Positions 16,350 to 25,699 are shown, counted from the first letter of the stretch. The stretch: DNA of 64,000 bases from FLUQ01 sp031550605 (GCA_031550605.1 JAVBOK010000018.1:28598-92597), one strand, 5' to 3'. The notes: generated from the letters alone by a model not told the origin. Program-made: numbers and translations.

Positions 16350-17087
16350 TTACCCGTGAACCCTGTCCTTTCCGCGCCGCAGAAAGCGGCCGGCCAGAAA
16401 ATTCCGGCGATCCGGCCGGATCGGCTCCCCGGCATCGGTCAGGACCGCGTGTTTATGATAGACAAAGGGATCTTCCTGGTACAGATAGATTGTCCGCACG
16501 TAATCGATGTTGCCGAGCACAGCCCCCGGCCAGCGCTTTTTGGCTTCTTCCAGGCGTTTGACGGCTTTTTCGCGCATATCCTTTTCGTCGCCGAAACTCA
16601 TGCAGCCCGAGGGGCAGGTCAGCACGCAGGCCGGGGATAACCCCTCGGCGATGCGGTCCGGGCACATGTCGCATTTGGACAGCTGTCTGCTTTCCGCGTC
16701 CTGGCGCGGAATATCAAAGGGACAGGCCTGGCGTACAAAATCGCCGCTGACCTGTCGGGTCAGTTCCGTGAAGGTCACGGCCCCGGTTTTCGGATCCTGC
16801 AGGATGGCCCCTTCCTTTTCGGCGTCCGCGCTCATTTTGCAGGTTGGGTCCAGGCAATGCCGGCACTGCTCCGGAAAGAACAGCCAGCGCATGCCGCCGG
16901 CGGGGCCGGATCCCTTCTCGATGTAATGCACGGTTTTGTACGTGCTGTAGCTCAGATCCGGCGGGTTGGTGTGCGAGCCGGTATTGCGGGTCTTTTCCGC
17001 CGGGAGTTTCTTCCACTGTTTACAGGCGATCTGGCAGCCGCGGCAGCCGATGCACAAGGTCAGGTCAATACAGAACGCCAATCCCAT
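16350..17087 (-). CDS. fdhB: Formate dehydrogenase iron-sulfur (beta) subunit
   Basis: A 245-residue protein with four [4Fe-4S] cluster motifs visible: CIGCRGCQIACK, CRHCLDPTC, the ACPF segment, and CDMCPDRI with CVLTCPSG. There is no C-terminal membrane anchor, unlike the FdnH type, so it fits the soluble periplasmic FdhAB enzyme of Desulfovibrio. Export would be by piggy-back on the Tat signal of FdhA. It passes electrons from the molybdenum or tungsten site to periplasmic cytochromes c. It starts 9 bases after the fdhA stop. No gamma subunit or cytochrome partner is adjacent. Confidence 0.93.
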   Translation of the reverse strand: MGLAFCIDLTLCIGCRGCQIACKQWKKLPAEKTRNTGSHTNPPDLSYSTYKTVHYIEKGSGPAGGMRWLFFPEQCRHCLDPTCKMSADAEKEGAILQDPKTGAVTFTELTRQVSGDFVRQACPFDIPRQDAESRQLSKCDMCPDRIAEGLSPACVLTCPSGCMSFGDEKDMREKAVKRLEEAKKRWPGAVLGNIDYVRTIYLYQEDPFVYHKHAVLTDAGEPIRPDRRNFLAGRFLRRGKDRVHG

Positions 17088-17096
17088 GACTGCCTC

Positions 17097-20000
17097 CTAT
17101 GCCTTCTCTATGTTGACCATGAAAGCCTTGGTCTCCGGTATGCCCACGTTGGGGTCGCCCACCGCCAGCGACAGCAAATTGGCGGAATCGCCCCCGTCCT
17201 TGGGGGCAAGCCAGCCGTACTGCCAGGAGAGTCCCACCAGATGGACTTTTCTGCCGTTGCTCATGAAAGGCCGGATGCGTTCCGTCACCATGGCGACAGC
17301 CGTCATGGAGCCGCGCGGGCTGGTGATGCGCGCCATGTCCCCGTTCTTGATGCCTTTGGCTTTTGCCAGTTCGGGGTCTATTTCGGTGTACACCTGCGGT
17401 TCCGCCTCAAGCAGCCAGGAACTTTGCCGCGTCATGGTCCCTGTCTGCCATTGTTCCGTAAGGCGGTAGGTGGTGCAGACGCAGGGGAAGCGCGGATCAT
17501 CCACCACGAACGTTTCGCCCTTGGCGATATAGGCCGTGGGGTTGATGCGCTGCGTCGAAAACCCGTGCTTTTTGAACGGCGATTCCACCGGCTCGTAAAA
17601 CTCGGGGAAAGGCCCGTCCAGCAGGCCTGGGCCGTACAAAGCGCCCAGTCCGTGCACCTGCATGATAAAAGGATGCCGGGTGCCGGGGTCGCCGCCGCCG
17701 TCCACCACGTCGCCGATCCAGGCGCCGTCCCGCCACTGGATGACGGCTTTTTCCGGATTCCAGGGCCTGCCGTTTTTGTCCACCGAGGCCCTGTTGTACA
17801 TGATGCGGCGGTTGGCGGGCCAGGAATAGCTCCAGTTGGCGGAAATGCCTATGCGCTCCTGCTCGGGAGAGCGTCTGGGGTCGCGTCTGGCCATCATGTT
17901 GCCCTGGTCCGTCCATGACCCCCCATGCAGCCAGTTGCCGCACGCGGTGGAGCCGTCGGCCTGCAGAAGGGCGAAGCCGGGCACCTGTTGCCCGGCCTTG
18001 TACGCCTTGCCGTCAATGTTCACATCGCGCACAAAGGTGCCGTTCAGAAGTTTGGCCACCTTGGCCGGCGAGAATTCTTTGCCCTCTTTCCAGCTGTCAA
18101 GGCCGAAATGCCCGAGCGGCGCGGGGAAGGCCCCGCCCCTGGCGGCGTACATGGCCCGCAGCCGTTCGCCGAGGGCGAGCAGCATCCGGCCGTCCGTCCA
18201 TACCCCGTCGCGCGGGGGCACGGTCTGGGACCTCCACTGGATCCAGCGGCCCGAATTGGTGATGGAGCCGTCTTTTTCCACGTCCGTGGCGCAGGGCAGC
18301 AAAAAGACCTCCGTATCCACGGTTTCGGGATCCACGCCCGGACCGTGCCAGAACGAGGCCGTTTCATTGTCAAAAAGATTGACGCTCACCAGCCATTCGA
18401 GTTTTTCCAGCGCCTTGCGGTTTTTGCCGGCGTTGGCTCCGCCGCAGGCCGGGTTCTGACCCCAGGCGAAAAGCCCCTTGACCTCGCCGGCCAGCATCCG
18501 GTCAAAAACGGCCATCCAGAAATACTCGGTCATCTTTTTGCCGTTATCCACCTTGGGCATAAGCCCGTACGCTTCTTCAGGGGTCAGATCCGGGTACATG
18601 GCCTTCAAAAAGCTCGCCACATACCTGGGCCGGTTCTGCCACCAGTTGACGCTCATCGGGTCGTTGGAAACCGGCGTCATGGCCTTGTTGTACGCGGCCA
18701 GATCCGCAAGGCCGCTGTGCGGCAAAGGCAGATAGCCGGGCCAGCTTTCGGTGAGCACGCCCTGGTCGGTTGCGCCCTGCACGTTCGATTCGCCGCGCAA
18801 AGCGTTTACTCCGCCGCCGGCCACGCCCACGTTGCCGAGCAGAAGCTGGATGATGGCCATGGCCCGGATGTTCTGCACGCCCACGGTGTGCTGCGTCCAG
18901 CCCAGCGCGTACATGACGGTGCCGGCCTTGTCCGGTTTGCCGGTGGCGGCAAAGGCCTTGTACACCTTTTCTATGTCGGCTTCGGAGCAGCCCGCCGCCG
19001 TCGCCGCCGCCTGCAGCGTATACCGCTCAAAGTGCGCCCTGAGCAGGTTCAACACGCAGCGGGGATTCCGGAAATCCGGGTCGCGCCGGGGCACGCCCTT
19101 TTCATCCGTCTCAAAGGCCCAGAAACTTCTGTCGTAGCGTTGCGCCTTCGGATCATAGCCGGAGAAAAGACCGTCCTTGAACCCGTACTTGCTTCCCACG
19201 ATCAGCGACGCGTTGGTATAGTCGCGCAGGTATTCGGCGAAATACAGTTTGTTGTCGAGAATGTACTTGATCATGCCGCCCAGGAAGGCGATGTCGGTGC
19301 CCGAACGAAGCGGCACATGAAAATGCGCCTTGGCCGAGGTACGGGTGAAACGGGGGTCCACGTGAATGAGCGTGGCGCCGCGTTCCACCGCCTTCAGCAC
19401 CCATTTGAAGGAAATGGGGTGGTTTTCTGCGGGATTGGAGCCCATAATCAGCACACAGTCACTATTGGCGATGTCCTGCCAGTGGTTGGACATCGCCCCG
19501 CGTCCGAACGACTCTCCCAGAGCCGGTACGGTGGAGCTGTGTCAGAGACGGGCCTGATGCTCTATATACACGACGCCGAGAGAACGCATCAGCGCCTGGA
19601 TGGCCCAGGACTCCTCGTTGTCCATGGAAGAGGTGCCGAACGAGGCGATGCCCAGCGTGCGGTTGACCTTTTCGCCTCCGGCGTTCTTTTCGGTGAAGGT
19701 GGCGTCGCGCGTGGCCTTGATGTTGGCCGCTATGCGGTCCATGGCCCAGTCCCACTCCACCTCTTTCCATTCCCCGGATTTCGGGGCGCGGTACAGGGGT
19801 TTGACGGGCCTGGCCCGGTTTTCCACGATCTGCCAGAAACCCGCGCCCTTGGCGCACAGCGAGCCTTCATTGATCGGGTGATCCGGGTCGCCCTCAAGAT
19901 TGAGCACCCGGTCGGTGCCGTTTCCCGCGGCCCTGTCGCCGGCATTGACCATGATGCCGCAGCCCACGGCGCAATAGCAGCAGATTGAGGGGGTCTGTTT

Positions 20001-20129
20001 CGTCCATTTCAGACGGGCGATGTCCGCCCTGGCGGCCACCGCGTCGAAATTGAACGGCAGGCCTGAAAAGGCTGTTGCCAGCGCGGCGCCCGCGCCGGTC
20101 TTGAGCAAAGTTCGCCGAGTGATGCTCAT
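17097..20129 (-). CDS. fdhA: Formate dehydrogenase alpha subunit, selenocysteine-containing
   Basis: The 1010-residue catalytic subunit is read through an in-frame TGA at 19544-19542, which encodes selenocysteine (residue 196) in the context HQARL-U-HSSTVPALG. It begins with a Tat signal (SITRRTLLKTG). The N-terminal cluster ligands follow (CCYCAVGCG and a later LCAKG), then the bis-MGD binding domains (IMGSNPAENHP, WTQHTVGVQNIRA). It oxidises formate to CO2 in the periplasm, with Mo or W bound through Sec. The start at 20129 has GGAGG seven bases upstream. Downstream of the TGA the frame is open to 17097, so this is one gene and not a frameshifted pair. Confidence 0.95.
19494..19544 (-). promoter_or_regulatory. 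UGA selenocysteine codon with candidate bacterial SECIS hairpin
   Basis: Starting at the UGA (19544), the mRNA contains GGCUCU-GGG-AGAGUC, a 6-bp stem (one G-U pair) with a GGG loop, 20-35 bases downstream (19524-19510). Additional outer pairing is possible. Bacterial SECIS elements lie at this distance and bind SelB through a G in the apical loop. Position and loop fit, but the exact fold is not verified. Confidence 0.7.
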
Positions 20130-20321
20130 AAGACGCCTCCTGGGGGAATTCACGCTTGGGGTTTGGCAAAAACTTCAGGGCGTTCGTCGCCCCGAAAGGT
20201 TTTCCAATACTCCCAATAGGCTTCAAGAAAAAGGAAATCAACTATTACTATTTTTCTGTACATATTTTTTCATTCTTCTATATTTCACATGCCCGTACCG
20301 CCACCCCCGCGAGGAAACACC
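20130..20321. promoter_or_regulatory. Divergent fdhA/fdhE promoter region
   Basis: The region separates leftward fdhAB from rightward fdhE-fdhD. Bases 20220-20290 are strikingly AT-rich compared with the surroundings, as expected for paired promoters. I could not identify a convincing -35/-10 pair or -24/-12 element on either strand. Confidence 0.45.
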
Positions 20322-21215
20322 ATGCCCGACACTCCGTTCGCCGCGTCCGACGGAAAATTCAGAGCGCTGGACCAGGCTTGCTGGCTGCCGCCGGAACTCG
20401 TGGAACTGGCAAAGCGCGTGCATTCCGCCCAGGGGCGCGCGGCGCTTTCTTTTGCCGGCGATCTCCCTTTCGGGCGTCCGCCGGTCACGGTTACGGACGA
20501 ACAGCACCGGCAGGGCTCGCCGCTGCTGCCGCGCCGGGATTTCCCCGCCGGTTCGCCACGGGCGCAAGCCCTGCTGCGCGCCATCCAGGGCATGCTCAGC
20601 CGCCTGGGCGGGCCGTTCAAGGACGCTTCCCGGCGCTTCGGCAGGCTGAAGGCGAAAGGCCGCATCAGCGCCGAGGAACTGTTCCGCGCGCATCTGGATG
20701 AAGACGCCGGATGGTTCGAGCGGCACCAGCCGGCTTTCACCCAAGTTCCCGGCCTGCCGCGCTTTCTGGCTCAAAGCGCCATGAGTCCCTTTGCGCACGC
20801 GCTCACGCAAAGCATTTCCCACAGCGGCGGGCACGATCCGGCTTCAATCTGGACTTACGGGCACTGTCCGCATTGCGGCTCCCACCCGTTCATCGGAGAA
20901 CTGCGCGGGCCGGAGGGCATGCGGCTGCATGCCTGTTCCTTCTGCCTGCTCGTTTATCGGGCGAAACGCCTGCAGTGCCCTTTCTGCCTTGAAGAGGATG
21001 CGGACAGACTCGCCTTTTTCACCGCGGATACCGAACCGGGGTATCAGGTCCACATTTGCCGTTCCTGCACGGGCTACATCAAGCTGGCGGATTTCCGCGG
21101 CAAAGACTCCGCCGGATTCGTGCCCGCGCTGGACGATCTGCTTTCGCTGCCGCTGGACATGCTGGCGGCCAAAGAAGGCTTTCGGCGCCCCGCCGCCTCG
21201 GCCTGGGGGTTCTGA
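20322..21215 (+). CDS. fdhE: Formate dehydrogenase accessory protein FdhE
   Basis: A 297-residue protein starting seven bases after GAGGA. The C-terminal half has four CxxC zinc- or iron-binding pairs (CPHCGS, CSFCLL, CPFCLE, CRSCTG), which are diagnostic of FdhE. It is needed for the activity or maturation of Tat-exported formate dehydrogenases and binds the apo-enzyme in the cytoplasm. It is divergent from fdhAB and overlaps fdhD by one base, so the pair is translationally coupled. Confidence 0.93.
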   Translation: MPDTPFAASDGKFRALDQACWLPPELVELAKRVHSAQGRAALSFAGDLPFGRPPVTVTDEQHRQGSPLLPRRDFPAGSPRAQALLRAIQGMLSRLGGPFKDASRRFGRLKAKGRISAEELFRAHLDEDAGWFERHQPAFTQVPGLPRFLAQSAMSPFAHALTQSISHSGGHDPASIWTYGHCPHCGSHPFIGELRGPEGMRLHACSFCLLVYRAKRLQCPFCLEEDADRLAFFTADTEPGYQVHICRSCTGYIKLADFRGKDSAGFVPALDDLLSLPLDMLAAKEGFRRPAASAWGF

Positions 21216-21970
21216 TGCACGGCAAAAACTCCTGCGATGCGGCCCGCATCCGGCAGTGGCATGACGGCGCGTGGATCACGACCGAAGATTCCGTGGCGCA
21301 TGAAATACGGCTTGTCGTCGAGCATGAGGGTGAAAAGCGCCCGCTGTGGTCCAGGCCGCAGGAACTCAAAGAGCTGGCCCTGGGAAACGTGCTGCTGGAA
21401 CGGGGATTGCCCCCCCGCGGTCCCGCGTTTTTTCCCGCGCCGGAGCATATTGCGCTTGAAGAGGAGCGCGATGGCGAAGCCCCCCTGGTGCGGGTGCGGT
21501 TCACCGGCCCGCGCGGCAAGCGCGCGGCGAAAGCCGAACCCGGTTCGGCGCGGGCTTCCGCCCTGCTTGGGCACATGCGCGGTTTTCTCGATGCGCCGGG
21601 CCTCTGGGCCGGCACCGGATGCTCGCACCGGGCCGCCCTGCTGCGCCTTGATCCGGACGGCGCGCAGGCCAGGATCGCGCTGCTTGTTGAAGACATCGGC
21701 CGCCACAACTGCCTGGACCGCCTGGCCGGCCACGCCGCCCTGAACGGCCTTGTCCCGGGCGAACACGCGCTGCTGACCACGGCCCGCCTGACCGCCAGCC
21801 TGTACGCCAAAGCGCGCAGGCTCGGGGTCGCCTTCATGGTCAGCCGGGCCGCCATCACGAAAGTCGCGCTGCATGAGGCCCCCAAAGAGGGCGTCACCCT
21901 GGTGGGGTTCTGCCGCCCGGCGGAAAAACGGCTGACCGTCTTTTCCGATTCCATGGGACGGGTAGTCTGA
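21215..21970 (+). CDS. fdhD: FdhD-like sulfurtransferase for formate dehydrogenase, lacking the usual CxxC
   Basis: A 251-residue protein whose ATG overlaps the fdhE stop (TGATG). Family landmarks are present: LALGNVLLERGL, LVEDIGRHNCLDRL and MVSRAAITKVALHEA. FdhD normally carries a CGxCG-type loop that moves sulfur from IscS to the molybdenum cofactor. In the equivalent stretch here (RFTGPRGKRAAKAEPG) there is no cysteine. A nearby Cys in GTGCSHRAAL may take over or mark a subfamily. The assignment to FdhD is firm; the mechanism in this protein is not. Confidence 0.88.
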   Translation: MHGKNSCDAARIRQWHDGAWITTEDSVAHEIRLVVEHEGEKRPLWSRPQELKELALGNVLLERGLPPRGPAFFPAPEHIALEEERDGEAPLVRVRFTGPRGKRAAKAEPGSARASALLGHMRGFLDAPGLWAGTGCSHRAALLRLDPDGAQARIALLVEDIGRHNCLDRLAGHAALNGLVPGEHALLTTARLTASLYAKARRLGVAFMVSRAAITKVALHEAPKEGVTLVGFCRPAEKRLTVFSDSMGRVV

Positions 21971-22266
21971 AAAGGGGCCGGAACGTATCGGGACCGGGAC
22001 CGGCCCCGGCACCGCCGGCGCGGGGGGCCCGACTCCGCCGCCCGGACAAAATCGCTGTTCCCGTCCGGACACCCTCGATATCCTCGAGATACCGTGCCGC
22101 CAGCCGGAAAAACGCGCAGATCCCCCTCTCCGGGGCGGCTCGCTTTTTTCGCGGGATGCGGGTACGCTGCCCCACGATTCCTATCGACCGGAAAGCTTCA
22201 TGCCGGTTTGCGCATCCGATTTTCCACGCAAACGGCATGCCTGACAGCACGCCAAGGAGCTTCGCC
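21971..22266 (+). other. Gap with possible structured leader of the MFS gene
   Basis: The 296 bases have no credible gene. A GC-rich hairpin region (21985-22035) follows fdhD. At 22154-22217 GGATGCG and CGCATCC close a region that contains a GGG/CCC hairpin and ACCGG/CCGGT, a possible three-way junction 50 bases before the next gene. It could be a leader RNA, but it may also be chance in such GC-rich DNA. Confidence 0.3.
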
Positions 22267-23559
22267 ATGTCCGCCTCCGGCCTTCGCTCTTCTTCGGGAT
22301 TCTTCGGCCGCACCGTCGTCTGGGGGGCGTTCACGCTGGCCGTGCTCGGCTGGGGCACGGGCTTTTACGGGCCGCCGGTATACCTGCACGCCGTGGTGCA
22401 GCGCACCGGCTGGTCCGTCAGTTTCGTTTCCGGCGCGGTGACCCTGCATTTTGTCGCCGGCGCCCTTGTCATCGCCTGCCTGGCGACGCTGTACAAACGC
22501 TGGGGCATCCCCCGCGTCACCCGGACAGGCTCCATTGCCCTGGCTCTCGGCGTTGTCGGCTGGTCCCTGGCTGCGGAACCCTGGCAGCTTGCCCTCGCGG
22601 CGGTCTTTTCCGGCGGCGGGTGGGTGACCATGGGCGCGGCCGCGATCAATGCCATTGTCTCGCCCTGGTTCGTGCGCCGCCGCGCCCCGGCCCTGTCCAC
22701 CGCCTACAACGGCTCGAGCATCGGCGGCGTCGTGTTCAGCCCCCTGTGGGCCACGCTTATCCCGCTTCTCACCTTCCCCTGCGCGGCAGCGCTGGTGGGC
22801 GCCGCAACCGTGGCTCTGGTCTGGATTCTGTCCGCGCGCGTCTTCTCCCAGACCCCGGCCGGCCTGGGGCAGCTTCCCGACGGCGGCGCGCCGGAAACCG
22901 CGGCTGCGGAACGCCCCGCGCCCGCTCCCGCGGCCCTGCCCGGCCGCGCGCTGTGGCGGAACAGGGCCTTTCTGACTCTTGCCGGCGGCATGCTGCTGGG
23001 GCTTTTCGCCCAGGTCGGGCTGCTGGCGCACCTGTATTCCGTGCTGGTGCCCGTTTTCGGGCGGGAATTGTCCGGTTTCGCCATGGGGCTGGCCACCGCC
23101 TGTGCCCTTACCGGCAGGACGGCGGTCGGGTATTGGATGCCGCCAAGGGCCGACCGGCGCCTGGTAAGCTGCGCCGGGTACGCGATACAGGCGCTCGGTT
23201 CCCTTTTGCTGCTTTTCGCCGCCGGCAACCAGGCCGCGCTGCTCGGCGGGATCGTTCTGTTCGGGCTCGGCATCGGCAACGCCACGTCCCTGCCGCCGCT
23301 CATCGCCCAGCAGGAATTCACCGAGAAAGACGTCAGCCGCATAGTGCCCCTGTGCGTCGCCATCGCGCAGGGCGGCTATGCGTTCGCCCCGGCCGTTTTC
23401 GGCCTGCTGCGAATGATGTCTTCCGGCGACGCATCCCGGACCGGCGCCCTGCCGCTTTTCGCCGTCGCGGCGGCCGTTCAGGTTCTGGCCATTGTCTGTT
23501 TTCTCGCGGGCCGCGGGGCCGCCCCTTCCCTCCAGCGCCGCGCGGCGCAGGCCAGGTAG
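22267..23559 (+). CDS. MFS transporter, OFA/monocarboxylate-like
   Basis: A 430-residue protein with about 12 membrane helices and a central loop rich in Ala/Pro (about 205-235). The start follows AAGGAG at seven bases. Features such as LGWGTGFYGPPVYLHAV near the first helix and YNGSSIGGVVFSPLWA resemble MFS proteins of the oxalate:formate or monocarboxylate group. The substrate cannot be stated. It is downstream of the formate dehydrogenase accessory genes but separated by almost 300 bases, so a link to formate is only suggestive. Confidence 0.8.
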   Translation: MSASGLRSSSGFFGRTVVWGAFTLAVLGWGTGFYGPPVYLHAVVQRTGWSVSFVSGAVTLHFVAGALVIACLATLYKRWGIPRVTRTGSIALALGVVGWSLAAEPWQLALAAVFSGGGWVTMGAAAINAIVSPWFVRRRAPALSTAYNGSSIGGVVFSPLWATLIPLLTFPCAAALVGAATVALVWILSARVFSQTPAGLGQLPDGGAPETAAAERPAPAPAALPGRALWRNRAFLTLAGGMLLGLFAQVGLLAHLYSVLVPVFGRELSGFAMGLATACALTGRTAVGYWMPPRADRRLVSCAGYAIQALGSLLLLFAAGNQAALLGGIVLFGLGIGNATSLPPLIAQQEFTEKDVSRIVPLCVAIAQGGYAFAPAVFGLLRMMSSGDASRTGALPLFAVAAAVQVLAIVCFLAGRGAAPSLQRRAAQAR

Positions 23560-23588
23560 AGGCCGCGGCCCCGCGCTTGCGGCCGGGT

Positions 23589-23852
23589 TCAGCGTTCAGC
23601 GGCGAGCGCTTCTTCTTCGGCCAGAATGGCAGCGGCGGCTTCCATTTCTTCCATTTCCTTGCTGTCGCCGCCGTAGCGCTTGTCCGCGATCAACGCGCCC
23701 ACGATATCCTCCAGGCAGTTCAGGGTCGTGACGCCCATCTCCAGCGGGATGCCGAAGGCCTGAATCATGACCAGCACCTTGACCAGCCCCGCGTTGGGGA
23801 TGCCGCCGCCGTTGGCGATCAGCACGGCCATGATGGCCATCTGGAACAGCTA
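23589..23852 (-). pseudogene. C-terminal remnant of an SDF-family dicarboxylate/amino-acid symporter
   Basis: The reading frame holds about 85 residues that resemble the last part of sodium/proton-dicarboxylate symporters (GIPNAGLVKVLVMIQAFGIPLE, then LEDIVGALIADKRYGG), with an acidic tail. A stop codon lies immediately upstream in frame near 23851, and the eight-helix N-terminal body is absent. The ATG at 23840 is an internal Met and has no ribosome-binding site. It is therefore a gene fragment. The breakpoint lies at a small repeat (ATGTATC twice at 23853-23870), which suggests a deletion between short repeats. Confidence 0.65.
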
Positions 23853-23943
23853 ATGTATCCCATGTATCGAATGAAAAATTCTCCAGCAACAGTCCCGTTT
23901 ACTCCAGCATATTTTCATGTAGACTGCGCCGGGGAGGCTTCGA

Positions 23944-24918
23944 ATGGACAGCGAACGACGGGACAGGCCCGGGCCGGAGGAATACGAGGCCCTGCTGGAG
24001 GTTTGGGAAAGCTCCGTACGCGCGACGCACACCTTTTTGAGTGAAGCGGACATTACAGATCTGCGGCCGCGGGTGCGCGAAGCCTTCGACGCGGTATCCC
24101 TGAGGGCCGCGCGGGATGCGTCCGGGCGCATTCTCGGTTTTTCGGGAATTGCCGGCGACGTACTGGAGATGCTGTTCGCGCGCGCGGACGCGCGCGGGCA
24201 GGGCATCGGCGCCGCCCTGCTGCGCCGGGCGCTGGACGAAGGCGTGACCCGTCTGGACGTCAACGAACAGAACCCGCAGGCCCTGGGCTTTTATGTACGC
24301 ATGGGATTTGAGGTCGTCGGCCGTTCCGCCTGGGACGGCCAGGGCCGGCCTTTTCCCCTGCTGCATATGCGCTTGAAGGAGCGGGACAAGGCGGGCGCGA
24401 TTCCCCGCGGCTACGCCATCCAGGCGGCCGGGCCGGAGCATGTCCCTTTTCTCAATGCGATAGAACTGGCGGCGGCCGCCATATTCCCGCCCGGCTCCAT
24501 TCCGGAGCATGTTCTGTCGGACAGGGCGCCGGCGGCCGTGCTGACGGATGCGGCAATCGACGGCAGGCTCATGGTCGCCCTTGACGCGGCCGGGCGCCCC
24601 GTGGGCTATGGCCTGCTGCGCTTCATCGATGATCTTGCCCTGCTGTCGCAAATGGACGTGTATCCGGACCACGGCCGCAAAGGCCTGGGCAGGGCGCTCG
24701 TTATGCGCATTGCCGATATCGCGCGCCGGCGCGGCGCGGATTTTCTGCACCTGACCACCTTCGTCAGGGTGCCCTGGAATGCCCCTTTTTACACGCGCCT
24801 GGGATTTATGGAGATTCCGGAGCCGGAGCAACCGCCCGCCATACGGGATATTCTCGCCGATGAACGGAGCAGGGGGCTTATAAATCGGACGGCCATGCGG
24901 CTGGCGCTCCGTTACTGA
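23944..24918 (+). CDS. Tandem GNAT-family N-acetyltransferase
   Basis: The 324-residue protein holds two GNAT domains. Residues 1-150 closely resemble E. coli YjaB (LLEVWESSVRATHTFLSE, ARGQGIGAALL, DVNEQNPQALGFYVRMGF, GRPFPLLHM). Residues 155-324 form a second GNAT domain (QMDVYPDHGRKGLGRALVMR, RVPWNAPFYTRLGF). Each has an acetyl-CoA-binding loop. The substrates are unknown. Two fused domains usually mean one is catalytic and the other structural, but both loops look intact here. A possible small ORF follows directly. Confidence 0.85.
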   Translation: MDSERRDRPGPEEYEALLEVWESSVRATHTFLSEADITDLRPRVREAFDAVSLRAARDASGRILGFSGIAGDVLEMLFARADARGQGIGAALLRRALDEGVTRLDVNEQNPQALGFYVRMGFEVVGRSAWDGQGRPFPLLHMRLKERDKAGAIPRGYAIQAAGPEHVPFLNAIELAAAAIFPPGSIPEHVLSDRAPAAVLTDAAIDGRLMVALDAAGRPVGYGLLRFIDDLALLSQMDVYPDHGRKGLGRALVMRIADIARRRGADFLHLTTFVRVPWNAPFYTRLGFMEIPEPEQPPAIRDILADERSRGLINRTAMRLALRY

Positions 24919-25098
24919 ATGAAAAAACAGAATACATCCCGTTTTTCCCGACGTCGCGCGCCGCCGCAGAAAGGCGCGCGCGTGGAACGCGGGCCAAAGC
25001 GGGAGCAGACTCATATGGGCAACAGCGGAAAGGCCGACCGCGTGCGTTGTCCCGCTTCACAGGGCAAAATCAGGGTTCCCCTGCCCTCTCGGGCGTGA
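24919..25098 (+). CDS. Possible 59-residue basic protein coupled to the GNAT gene
   Basis: An ATG directly abuts the GNAT stop (TGA-ATG). The frame stays open for 59 codons and ends 12 bases before the nuclease gene. The product is strongly basic (SRFSRRRAPPQKG) and ends with DRVRCPASQGKIRVPLP, which looks like a degenerate zinc-ribbon segment with only one Cys. There is no ribosome-binding site, so translation would depend on coupling. It may be an artefact. Confidence 0.35.
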   Translation: MKKQNTSRFSRRRAPPQKGARVERGPKREQTHMGNSGKADRVRCPASQGKIRVPLPSRA

Positions 25099-25110
25099 TA
25101 CGGAAAGCGC

Positions 25111-25623
25111 ATGGTTCGTCTGCTCTTCCGCATTCTTGGCCGCCGCGGCGCCATCGCCCTGGTTCTGGCCCTGGCAGCCGCCCTGACCGGCGGCTTTTTC
25201 CTGGGCAAGGGCCGGGTGATCCAGATTCCCGACGGCGACACTCTGGTCGTGCTCACTGAAAACGGCACTCTCACCCGCGTGCGCCTGTACGGCGTGGACT
25301 GCCCGGAAACCCGCCAGCACGGCGGCGGCGCAGCCGCCGCCTTCGCCAGCGAAATGGCCCTGTTCCGGCCGGTATCCCTTGCCGTCATGGATACGGATCA
25401 GTACGGCCGCAAGGTTGCCGTCGTGCGCCTTGCCGACGGCCGCACCCTGAACGGGGAACTGGTGCGCGCCGGGCACGCCTGGGTTTACCGCCGGTATTGC
25501 ACCGCGTCTTTCTGCCCGGACTGGCTGGATCTGGAACGCCAGGCCAGGAAACAGCACCTGGGGCTGTGGGCGGGCAAAAGCCCCCAACCGCCCTGGCAAT
25601 GGCGCCGCGCGCATCCGAGATAG
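25111..25623 (+). CDS. Thermonuclease-family (SNase-like) nuclease, membrane-anchored or secreted
   Basis: A 170-residue protein with an N-terminal hydrophobic helix (about 13-31) that is either a signal anchor or a signal peptide. The staphylococcal nuclease fold follows: IPDGDTLVV, VRLYGVDCPET with the catalytic Arg, MDTDQYGRKVAVV and LVRAGHAWVYRRY. It should cleave DNA or RNA with Ca2+ outside the cytoplasm. It stands after the GNAT gene on the same strand. No start ambiguity was noted, though the ribosome-binding site is weak. Confidence 0.88.
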   Translation: MVRLLFRILGRRGAIALVLALAAALTGGFFLGKGRVIQIPDGDTLVVLTENGTLTRVRLYGVDCPETRQHGGGAAAAFASEMALFRPVSLAVMDTDQYGRKVAVVRLADGRTLNGELVRAGHAWVYRRYCTASFCPDWLDLERQARKQHLGLWAGKSPQPPWQWRRAHPR

Positions 25624-25699
25624 CTGCGGGGCCCCGCCCCGCGCCCCGGCAGGGCGCGCGATCCCCTGCGCCCGCGCCGCGTGGGCGCGGACAGCATCC

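Noticed and set aside
19494..19544. fdhA as a frameshifted or broken gene in two parts
   Set aside because: The break is a single in-frame UGA in the exact active-site context, with no shift of frame. Selenocysteine explains it.
16350..20129. Membrane-bound FdnGHI-type formate dehydrogenase
   Set aside because: The beta subunit has no C-terminal membrane helix and no cytochrome b subunit gene follows.
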